Part shown: positions 45,458 through 52,352 of the stretch, piece after piece
Numbering within the stretch: the stretch's first letter is position 1
Layout of the letters: each line of letters opens with the position of its first letter
Made by a program: the position numbers and the translations under genes
The notes under the pieces: generated by a model
Seen by the model: the letters and a program-made list of their open reading frames with translations, nothing else
Told to the model about the DNA's origin: nothing
Databases searched by the model: none
Source of the DNA: Metasolibacillus sp.
Lineage (GTDB): Bacteria; Bacillota; Bacilli; Bacillales_A; Planococcaceae
NCBI RefSeq assembly: GCF_025291715.1
Contig: NZ_JAMBIZ010000027.1
Location: forward strand, 1-52,352
Direction of reading: 5' to 3'
Length of the DNA stretch: 52,352 bases

Positions 45458-46990
45458 TTAATCGAGCAATTGATAATATTTATATATCGTTGTTAGCTTC
45501 GTAAATGCTTCTTCAAAATAAGGTTGAACGACACTTATTTGCACGAAACCTCTACTTTGCAAATAACCACTTTCATCATGCAAATGAATGCCATTCAGCT
45601 TTAAATCGTCAGCTAAATGGCATAGCTCATGCGGCAGCTTAAATGTTGCAATCATTGGGTAAGGGTTTATTTTTGATGCATATTGCTGGTAGCATGACCA
45701 TGCTTCTAGCCTTTTCATGCGCTCTGCTAGCAGCTCAAATCGCACAGGGTAGTTGCGCAAAGAAGCTAATGTGCTAGCTATAAGAGCTGCTGGCAAGGTA
45801 AATGGAATGTGCAATTGACCATAATGTGCCAAATTAATATAGAGCGGTGCATCGCTAGGCTGTGGCTGATGATTCGAGAACACAAAAGACAGTCCACTTA
45901 GTGCCCCAATTGCTTTACCGCTAACAGCTGTTGCCAAATAAAATGCTGCTAACGAAAATGGCAATGCCCCAAATGAGCTAATACAATCTGCACATAGCGC
46001 CACATTATAACGTTCAGCAAGCAGCGTTAGCTCTTCACCATTACACATTCCTGTTGATGTTTCGCCATGTGTATAGAGTAGCCATTTATACTCCCCTCGT
46101 TCAAGCAGCTCTTCAATATGTGCTAAATCAAATGACTCCTGCCAGTCAAAAGCTAGTACATCAAATGTCATTTGCTGCTGCTTTGCTTGCCGTGCTAAGC
46201 GTTCACCAAACTCACCATTTGTTATAATTAACCCTTTGCTCCCTGAAAAATCAGATTTTAATTGTGCTAGCATTGCCTCATTCGCTAATGTCCCCGTTCC
46301 AACAAGTGTCGTTACATATTTTGCATGTGCCAATGCTAATAAACGTTGCTGTAACTCTTCAAATAATAGTTGAAAGGCGTAGGAACGATGTGATAAATCT
46401 GTATGCACAATTGGCTCCTGCTGTAATACTGGCCCTGGGTAAAAGGTGCATGCATCACGCCTTAATCGCTGTCGTAATGGTGCACTCCCTTCCCTCGTTA
46501 ATACCATTGGTAAAAATAATGCCTCGCTTGTTCCAACAGCCTCTGCAAACTGCTGAAAGCCCATTTGCTTATATAGCTTTTGTTCTCTCGTTGTCCCTGA
46601 AATCACGCAGGCTGTGTAACGCCGTTCAAATAAATAATTTACTAATGCCTGTGCAAGACGAAAAAACACACGCCCATTGCGATATTGCCTTTTAATCGCC
46701 AAGAGTCGCACTTCACAAAGCTTCTCGCAATCTTCAGCTGTTAAATAGTTTTCAACAATACCGATTTTTTCATCTATTGAAAATGGACGTTTATCACGCA
46801 AAGCTAACATACCAATCAATTGTTGTTCCTTATAAACAACAAGATATGTATTCTCTGTATGAAATTTATCTACTAGATGACGTGCTGCATTTGTTGGATG
46901 CTGGGGAATCTCCTCTACAAATGTTGCGTAATTTAATGCAGCGATTTCTTCAAATTCTTTTTCAGATGTCGCTATTTTACACCAATACAT
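45458..46990 (-). CDS. GNAT-aminotransferase (class V) fusion
   Basis: 510 residues in two parts. Residues 1-165 form a GNAT-like acyltransferase domain (NYATFVEEIPQH, KRQYRNGRVFFRLAQAL, KLYKQMGFQQF), of a type similar to FeeM-like N-acyltransferases. Residues 180-510 are a PLP-dependent class V aminotransferase resembling 2-aminoethylphosphonate/alanine-glyoxylate enzymes: PGPV 185-188, THGETSTG, D335 (ADCISSFGA) and the Schiff-base lysine K359 (AVSGKAIG). The plsY-like gene starts 1 bp upstream, so the pair is co-transcribed. An acylated amino product is a reasonable guess; the substrates are unknown. Confidence 0.78.
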   Translation of the reverse strand: MYWCKIATSEKEFEEIAALNYATFVEEIPQHPTNAARHLVDKFHTENTYLVVYKEQQLIGMLALRDKRPFSIDEKIGIVENYLTAEDCEKLCEVRLLAIKRQYRNGRVFFRLAQALVNYLFERRYTACVISGTTREQKLYKQMGFQQFAEAVGTSEALFLPMVLTREGSAPLRQRLRRDACTFYPGPVLQQEPIVHTDLSHRSYAFQLLFEELQQRLLALAHAKYVTTLVGTGTLANEAMLAQLKSDFSGSKGLIITNGEFGERLARQAKQQQMTFDVLAFDWQESFDLAHIEELLERGEYKWLLYTHGETSTGMCNGEELTLLAERYNVALCADCISSFGALPFSLAAFYLATAVSGKAIGALSGLSFVFSNHQPQPSDAPLYINLAHYGQLHIPFTLPAALIASTLASLRNYPVRFELLAERMKRLEAWSCYQQYASKINPYPMIATFKLPHELCHLADDLKLNGIHLHDESGYLQSRGFVQISVVQPYFEEAFTKLTTIYKYYQLLD

Positions 46991-46991
46991 A

Positions 46992-47540
46992 TTATACCAG
47001 CCTTTCTTTTATATTTTTCCGATGCTTCCATAAAACAAGTGCAACGCTACAAAGAAGTGTTGCTGGTAACACATCAGCGAAAATAACAATACTACTATAT
47101 ATAACCAACGCAATACACAACCCAAATGTTGCACTTTTTAGCAAATAGGACCCAGCTATAAAACTAATAACAAATATACTAAAGTAGAGAAAATTTAATG
47201 CAACAAGCGCTCCGACTATCGTTGCAACCCCTTTCCCCCCTTTAAAGCGCAACCAAAAAGGATACAGATGCCCAAGCAAAACAAAAAATACTGCCCATGT
47301 AATAATGTTAGCCTCATACCCTGCATAACGCCCGATCAACACAACAATTACACCTTTTAAGCCATCTCCAATTGCCGTCAAAATAAATCCTTTTTTGCCA
47401 AGCGCACGTCCTGCATTGCGTGCTCCAAGGTTACCGCTATGCTGTTGCTGTAGCGAAAGACCATAGTACTTCCCTACAAGCCATGCTGTCATGATTGTTC
47501 CTAGCAAATAACTGCTAAATAAATAATAAGCAATCATCAT
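46992..47540 (-). CDS. plsY: PlsY-family glycerol-3-phosphate acyltransferase homologue
   Basis: 182 residues, about five membrane helices. Three family motifs are present: SGNLGARNAGR, DGLKGVIVVLIGR and GHLYPFWLRFKGGKGVAT. PlsY acylates glycerol-3-phosphate from acyl-phosphate in the membrane. Given the companion GNAT-aminotransferase, it may be a second copy serving another acyl acceptor. It starts ATG 47540, sharing bases with the stop of a 14-codon leader ORF; its own ribosome-binding site is weak. Confidence 0.88.
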   Translation of the reverse strand: MMIAYYLFSSYLLGTIMTAWLVGKYYGLSLQQQHSGNLGARNAGRALGKKGFILTAIGDGLKGVIVVLIGRYAGYEANIITWAVFFVLLGHLYPFWLRFKGGKGVATIVGALVALNFLYFSIFVISFIAGSYLLKSATFGLCIALVIYSSIVIFADVLPATLLCSVALVLWKHRKNIKERLV

Positions 47541-47581
47541 TTGCTCAGCACTACTTTGTTTAATTTTGTTGGTTGTGTCAT
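47537..47581 (-). CDS. 14-codon leader ORF overlapping plsY
   Basis: MTQPTKLNKVVLSK with stop TGA at 47537-47539, inside the ATGATG of plsY. AGGAGG (47599-47594) lies 12 bp upstream. The geometry fits translational coupling, with ribosomes reinitiating at plsY. The spacing of the ribosome-binding site is a little long and no cysteine or rare-codon run suggests a sensing peptide. Confidence 0.5.
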   Translation of the reverse strand: MTQPTKLNKVVLSK

Positions 47582-47792
47582 ATAAAAAATTTACCTCCTA
47601 TATTTTAAATACCAAAATGAAAAACAATTTTATGTTGATGAAGGATTCAGAACAAATTCCTTTACACCCATAGTATATTTTTTGTTAGCATTTCCACATG
47701 CCTGTGAGATTTTTTTACTCAAGTGAAATAGCCTTTCTTTACTATTTCTCTAAATAAAACTATACCATCACTATAATCTGTTAGAAACTGCA

Positions 47793-47832
47793 AAAAGGAT
47801 TGCTTGAACATACATTTCAAGTCAATCCTTTT
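47793..47832. terminator. Terminator after the Kelch/SLH gene
   Basis: AAAAGGATTG and CAATCCTTTT (47793-47802 / 47823-47832), extended by CTTGAA/TTCAAG inside. T-runs on both sides. It follows the minus-strand gene by 7 bp. Confidence 0.88.
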
Positions 47833-47839
47833 ATTTTTC

Positions 47840-50800
47840 TTATTTTAAAACTTCATGATTGCGCTCATCGAACTTTACTTCATGGCTGCTTACCGCTTCT
47901 TCAATTTCCCCAAATGCCCAATGTGTCATTGGAACATCAAGAAATGTCGGTGTCGTTATACCTGTTAATGACCCACGTTTGAATAAGCGATTTAATACTT
48001 TCACTGCCTGCGCTCTTGTTAGTTTTTCATTTGGTTGGAATGTCTGATCTTCATAGCCAATCATAAAGTTAACTTCCTTCATAAATTGAATGGACTCAAA
48101 TGCCCAATGTGTTGTTGGAACATCCTTATAGCTTCCTTTGTAGGTGGATGTGAACTTGCCACAACTATCAAATGCATTGTCATCACGTTGACATTCATTT
48201 TTTATCCAACGATATGCTATTCCCGCCATTTGTGCACGTGTGATTGAGCCACTCGGATTAAATTCATTGCTATTTATCCCCGTCATAATACCTGCTTGCT
48301 TCACTTTTATAATCTCTTGATAGGCATTATGTGTTGAAGGAACATCCAAATAATCGGAAACGATTGTGGATACAATGTTCAAATTACGGCCAAGCATTGT
48401 AGCCATTTGAGCCCTTGTAATATACTCATTTGGTCGGAATGTTGTACCATAGCCTTTAATATACGCTTCATGTCGTATAGTTGGTGTATGATTTTGCTGC
48501 TTTTCTCCTAAATAAATGACGGCAAACGTACTGAATTTATTAATTGTAAATTGTACCCCCTCAGCACCATCATTCATTTTCACAGCTGTGCCCTGAATTA
48601 ATTCCTTTGTACTGTCACTGTGCTCAATGTAAATCCCTAAATTAGCGAGCACCTTTGCACGTTCTTCTACATTTGATGATAGGTTTTCCTTTAATGGAAG
48701 AACGATGGATACCTCTCTATTTTGCATATTTGTTGAAATTTCCATTGGTCGTCCTACTAGCTGTACAGATTTGTCTTGAGCCACACTTCGTACAATTTCT
48801 TCTAACTTCGCCCGATTTTCAAGATTTTTCTTTTCCTCTGCTGATTTCATTGGAATTATTCTAAAATATAAATCATCATTGAAATTTGCCAGAGATGTTG
48901 TTGGAATTGACATTACCGCATTCGCTGTGACAATTTCAAGCTTTAAATTACCTTTGTTTAATTCTTCTAATGCTAGCTTAGATATCTCAATCAACACTTC
49001 CTGCACTTTATCCTCATTATCTGGAATAACAATGTGCACTGTATCAATACCTAGCTCACTTGCCTTTTGTACTATCTCTTTTGCGATTGTCTCTGTTATG
49101 GATATTTTATCTTCTATTGTTCCATCTGGCTCTGTTGTTCGAGTAATTAGCATTTTAGCTAAATTAAAGCCATTCTCCCCATCCACATTTATCGCAATCA
49201 TTTCTGTTGTCGAAGTAGGTAAAGCAGGGCTTGTAGCGCCACCATTCTCATTTGGATATGGATTAGACGGAGGCGTTATTGCTTCCCATTTCGCATATAA
49301 GATTACATTTGTACTGCCAATTGCAAATGTATTATTAGCTACATAGCTTATACCAGTACCATCAGCTTTTGTATTCCACCCAATAAACTTGTAACCTTTT
49401 TTTTCTAAATCACCAACATTACCAGCTACTGTCACTAACGCTCCTGGTACATACTGATTCGTATCAATCGGAACACTTCCACCTGTACTTGTATTCCCAT
49501 CATATGTCATTGTAAAGGTCGAGACAGGTTGCTGCATAACATGAATCGTCACTGTACCTATATCAATTCCACCATGACCATCGTCTACTTGGATTGTAAA
49601 AGTATCAACTCCTATAAAATCGTTATTCGGTATATAAATCCACGCCCCATCAGCACTCACCGTTGCTGTTCCATTTGTCGGTTCGCTAACTTTACTAAAT
49701 GTTAATGTATGACTGTCTGCATCGTATCCACTTGCTATACCAGAAACAGATGTATTAGCAAGCGTTACCTTTGTCTCATCCGCAATAGTAGGTGGTGTGT
49801 TAACTACGGTTGTATCTTGAACTGTTATAGCTAGATTCATTGGTAAGCCATAGCTAAATGTAAAGGTCAGATTGGTTGTCCCAACTTGCTGTGAAGATAA
49901 ATAATTTTTTGTAATTGTGACATTGTTTTGTGCATCAATAAAATAGTCAGTACCTTCCACTAGTATATCAATGCCGTTTGCAATGCTTGCCAATGTGTTG
50001 CCATTAAGAGCCATCGTCGTCATCACATCTGCACTATTAGCAGCATTTTTATCAAAGCTTGCTATAGTAGGATTAATTGTACTATCAACAGCTGTAACAT
50101 TGTAGCTTTCAGACATTACTTGACTTGCTAGCCAGTCATCCTTAATAGCAAGTGCCTTAATCGTCATTGCATGGTCAATTTCAATTGGTTCATTGTAGAC
50201 AGCACTATGAATCGTTGGCTCATTTCCATCTGTTGTATAATAAATAGTAGCTCCCTGCGATTTTGAGTTTAAGGTAACTTCCGTGCCCCACGCCACATTT
50301 CCAGCAGCTACACTAGCCTGTGGTTTATATGTGCGTAAGCTCGGTTCAACCTCCTCAGTGCTATTTGTAGGACCTGAATTCCCTGCACCACCTGCAACAA
50401 AAATGACCTTTCCATTTGCTAATGTAGAGGAAGTATGACCTAGACGACCTGTATTCATAAATGTAGGATTTGTCATCCATGAATTTGTTTCTGGGTCATA
50501 CACAGCCGCAGAACGTAGCGGTGTATAATTAAGATCAAAGCCTCCTATTACATATACCCTACCATCCGCCATAGTTGCCGCAGATGTCATATATCTAGGC
50601 TGTGGCAAACTAACTCCATCTGACCAGCTATTAAGCGTAGGATTATATATTTCAACGCTATTTGACATTGAGCCATTTATTGTGCCCCCTATTACCATGA
50701 CATTACCGTCATCCAGTAGCACCGCACTATGTTCCTTTCTTGTTGCTTTCATATCTGGTCCAACTGTCCAAGTATTTGTAGTTGGATTATAAATCTCAGT

Positions 50801-51283
50801 TGATTTCAAATCCCCATTATTATGATTTCCACCACCTATTACTAATACATTCCCGTTTGGCAAAGTAACAGCTGTATGGCTAGCACGCTGCATCAACATC
50901 GGTGCACCAGTGGTCCATGTATCATTTAGCGGATCATATATTTCAGTTGATTGCAAAACTCCATCAGAGAAATTATTGCCCCCTATCGCTAAAATTTTTC
51001 CATTTTGAAGCTTTACAGCTGCATGAGCAAAGCGAGCTGTATTCATATTTGCTGCTATGGTCCAGCTATCCGTAGCTAAATTGTAAATCGCAGATGAGGT
51101 AAGATGATTAATACCATTATTTCCACCCATAATTATCACTCTATTCTCATCTAATGGAGCGGATGATAAAAGCTGACGATTATCATTCATATTAGCAAAG
51201 ACAAGCGTTTCATTAGAAAATGAGGGCATCACCAATATCAAAATTACTACAAGTATAAAAAAGCGTTTAAATTTTTCTATCAT
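47840..51283 (-). CDS. Large Kelch-repeat surface protein with SLH anchor
   Basis: 1147 residues. Signal peptide to about 30. Residues about 35-330 are Kelch-type repeats (GGNNFSDGVLQSTEIYDPLN, IGGFDLNYTPLRSAAVYDPE). A chitobiase-C-type segment (SQGATIYYTTDGNEPT, about 345-400), an X2-type module to about 490, a cadherin-like module (VDDGHGGIDIGTVTIHV, about 500-585) and an InlB B-type repeat (KKGYKFIGWNTKADGTGISY, about 590-670) follow. After an unassigned region come three SLH repeats (about 940-1135; FRPNEYITRAQMATML, FNPSGSITRAQMAGIA, FQPNEKLTRAQAVKVL). GAGGAG precedes the ATG. Wall-attached, probably a binding or structural protein. Confidence 0.87.
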   Translation of the reverse strand: MIEKFKRFFILVVILILVMPSFSNETLVFANMNDNRQLLSSAPLDENRVIIMGGNNGINHLTSSAIYNLATDSWTIAANMNTARFAHAAVKLQNGKILAIGGNNFSDGVLQSTEIYDPLNDTWTTGAPMLMQRASHTAVTLPNGNVLVIGGGNHNNGDLKSTEIYNPTTNTWTVGPDMKATRKEHSAVLLDDGNVMVIGGTINGSMSNSVEIYNPTLNSWSDGVSLPQPRYMTSAATMADGRVYVIGGFDLNYTPLRSAAVYDPETNSWMTNPTFMNTGRLGHTSSTLANGKVIFVAGGAGNSGPTNSTEEVEPSLRTYKPQASVAAGNVAWGTEVTLNSKSQGATIYYTTDGNEPTIHSAVYNEPIEIDHAMTIKALAIKDDWLASQVMSESYNVTAVDSTINPTIASFDKNAANSADVMTTMALNGNTLASIANGIDILVEGTDYFIDAQNNVTITKNYLSSQQVGTTNLTFTFSYGLPMNLAITVQDTTVVNTPPTIADETKVTLANTSVSGIASGYDADSHTLTFSKVSEPTNGTATVSADGAWIYIPNNDFIGVDTFTIQVDDGHGGIDIGTVTIHVMQQPVSTFTMTYDGNTSTGGSVPIDTNQYVPGALVTVAGNVGDLEKKGYKFIGWNTKADGTGISYVANNTFAIGSTNVILYAKWEAITPPSNPYPNENGGATSPALPTSTTEMIAINVDGENGFNLAKMLITRTTEPDGTIEDKISITETIAKEIVQKASELGIDTVHIVIPDNEDKVQEVLIEISKLALEELNKGNLKLEIVTANAVMSIPTTSLANFNDDLYFRIIPMKSAEEKKNLENRAKLEEIVRSVAQDKSVQLVGRPMEISTNMQNREVSIVLPLKENLSSNVEERAKVLANLGIYIEHSDSTKELIQGTAVKMNDGAEGVQFTINKFSTFAVIYLGEKQQNHTPTIRHEAYIKGYGTTFRPNEYITRAQMATMLGRNLNIVSTIVSDYLDVPSTHNAYQEIIKVKQAGIMTGINSNEFNPSGSITRAQMAGIAYRWIKNECQRDDNAFDSCGKFTSTYKGSYKDVPTTHWAFESIQFMKEVNFMIGYEDQTFQPNEKLTRAQAVKVLNRLFKRGSLTGITTPTFLDVPMTHWAFGEIEEAVSSHEVKFDERNHEVLK

Positions 51284-51865
51284 CTATCTTTCTCCTCTCT
51301 TATTTTTCTAAAATTCTTACAAAAATCATAGCATATACCTCTTATTTTTTATGTTAAGAAAAATTAACGAACGTATTAATTATCCATCTTTTTTCAATTA
51401 TAATTAAATAAAACAAGAGATTATCACATAAAAATGGTAGTTATACCCTAAAAATTACATCGAAATAGCAACGCTTTTATGCGCATTCTAAACTTTTTAT
51501 ACATATTTTTGTTATATACCTTTTATTCAGCACTTTATATATTTGCCTTCCAGATAATTTTCTTAACAATATACTTGTACAACAAACCTGTACTTTTTAT
51601 GGTTAATTCTTTTTCACTTGTGAACATAAAAAATCGGAGGATGTGAAAGTAGTCTATTTAACATAGATATACTGTAAAACGAAGCAGCAACATTATCGTT
51701 TATATTTTACTTTTAAAGTGGATTTTTGATTTCAATTTGAGGTAATGATTAAAATATGCCTTGTTTAATTGCTCCATTTCAACGTTAGATGGAAAGGATT
51801 ACCGTAACCCTCCTCTTTTTTCTACTTCACAATAGGCATAACTATAGAACAACCTCATCTTTTTT
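51284..51865. other. Long AT-rich spacer between divergent genes
   Basis: Apart from the two promoters at its edges I see no gene, RNA fold or repeat in it. The GGAGG at about 51636 is followed by ATGTGA, an immediate stop. Confidence 0.5.
51325..51333 (-). promoter_or_regulatory. Extended -10 of the Kelch/SLH gene
   Basis: Minus strand TGCTATGAT reads as TGn plus TATGAT, about 42 bp before the start codon. No good -35 was seen at the normal spacing, which is common with extended -10 elements. Confidence 0.45.
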
Positions 51866-51874
51866 CATATGTTA
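51849..51874 (+). promoter_or_regulatory. Candidate SigK promoter of the cotD-like gene
   Basis: CATATGTTA (51866-51874) matches the mother-cell -10 pattern CATANNNTA; an AC at 51849-51850, 15 bp upstream, fits the loose SigK -35. Transcription would start at about 51881, ahead of the ribosome-binding site. Confidence 0.55.
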
Positions 51875-51913
51875 AATATGACTTACTATTTCAGTGAAAA
51901 GGAGGGGCTCAAA

Positions 51914-52276
51914 ATGGTTAATAGATTTGGGGGCAATTTCCCTAATAGAGGTGGCAATCGCAACAACATGGGCTTTGGTGCATGGGGTAACAATCCAATG
52001 GTTGGAGGAAACGCGCAATACCTACCAACACAAGTTGGACCAACGCAATTTACTCAACCAATTGTTTCACCAACTCGTCAGTACGTGCAAACAAATGTGA
52101 CAAATACGGTCGTACCACACGTTCATCCATCCCATTTAACTGTTGTTAATCGTCAAATGATTAACAATCAACATTACTTCCCGCATACGCAATCGGTGAT
52201 GAATGAATGCTGTGAAACAACAACAATGTGTGGTCAGCCATTCAATCCATGCAACAATAGACGCGGTAGACGCTAA
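51914..52276 (+). CDS. cotD: CotD-like inner spore coat protein
   Basis: 120 residues starting MVNRFGGNFPNRGGN at 51914, six bases after AAGGAGGGG; a longer frame from 51869 would start inside the promoter. A Gly/Asn-rich N-terminus is followed by the conserved CotD core VVPHVHPSHLTVVNRQ and HYFPHTQSVMNE, and a Cys-rich tail (ECCETTTMCGQPFNPC) ending in Arg. It is a mother-cell structural protein of the coat. A group II intron end begins about 5 bp after its stop, so the gene is intact but has lost its own terminator from view. Confidence 0.9.
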   Translation: MVNRFGGNFPNRGGNRNNMGFGAWGNNPMVGGNAQYLPTQVGPTQFTQPIVSPTRQYVQTNVTNTVVPHVHPSHLTVVNRQMINNQHYFPHTQSVMNECCETTTMCGQPFNPCNNRRGRR

Positions 52277-52280
52277 AAAA

Positions 52281-52352
52281 TAGAGTAGGAGGGAGCGATT
52301 AACTCCCGTCCTCTCACACCACCGTACGTACGGATCCGTATACGGCGGTTCA
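52281..52352 (-). mobile_element. 3' end (domains V-VI) of a group II intron
   Basis: Read on the minus strand from the window edge: a domain V hairpin (52351-52318) beginning GAACCGCCGTATAC and closing GTACGTACGGTGGT, linker GTGAGAGGACG, then a domain VI stem GGGAG/CTCCC (52307-52303 / 52295-52291) with TTAAT in its loop holding a candidate branch-point A, then TCCTACTCTA. This is the standard 3' end of bacterial group II introns. The rest, including any reverse transcriptase gene, lies beyond the window. Confidence 0.85.

Overview
The window looks like the chromosome of a low-GC, endospore-forming, S-layer-bearing Firmicute, most likely Lysinibacillus or a close relative. The reasons are the Bacillus-type order of the tig-clpX-lonA-engB / hemAXCDBL / valS-folC-maf-radC backbone, the germination and spore coat genes, and several large SLH-domain surface proteins. 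This assignment is by recognition of protein families, not by a database search.

Layout. 1-5416: right-hand portion of a Tn554-like transposon inserted in radC. It carries an IS21-family istB (cut by the window edge), a tet(L) tetracycline-efflux gene with its regulatory leader peptide, and a three-gene transposition module (degenerate recombinase-like protein, small HTH protein, active-looking tyrosine recombinase). 5387-12557: minus-strand operon valS-folC-folC-(spoIIB-like)-maf-radC', with a T-box upstream of valS. 12902-14431: a small membrane protein, a short SpoVID-like coat protein and the remains of two genes joined by a deletion. 14728-21047: haem operon hemA-X-C-D-B-L, minus strand. 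21366-27302: an accessory block with a ComX/ComP/ComA-like quorum-sensing set (comX is a 52-codon gene, with no comQ beside it), two copies of a helically phased half-site array that resembles a ComA operator, a pair of related small secreted proteins behind one copy, a degenerate ORF behind the other, a lipoprotein and a lone ABC ATPase. 27377-33531: three-gene operon of S-layer-type surface proteins. 33597-41472: yjfB-like, a GNAT gene, engB, lonA, clpX, tig and a ysoA-like TPR gene. 41628-45287: germination operon in the order B-A-C. 45458-47581: a GNAT/aminotransferase fusion with a PlsY homologue preceded by a 14-codon leader. 47840-51283: a 1147-residue Kelch/SLH surface protein. 51914-52276: cotD-like coat gene. 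From 52281: the 3' end of a group II intron on the minus strand.

How the genes fit together. The best candidate for something undescribed is the 21.3-26.5 kb block. A pheromone precursor, a sensor kinase with a PDZ-like segment and a LuxR-type regulator lie beside two almost identical operator arrays. In each array, half-sites of the form TTGNCGG repeat every 11 bp, contain one inverted repeat, and end at the -35 position of a likely promoter. One array drives a tandem pair of exported proteins of unknown function. That ComA regulates these arrays is an inference from motif similarity and proximity. The other accessory features (transposon in radC, intron behind cotD, deletion scar beside hemL, surface-protein operon between engB and hemA) show that this otherwise conserved backbone has been opened at several points.
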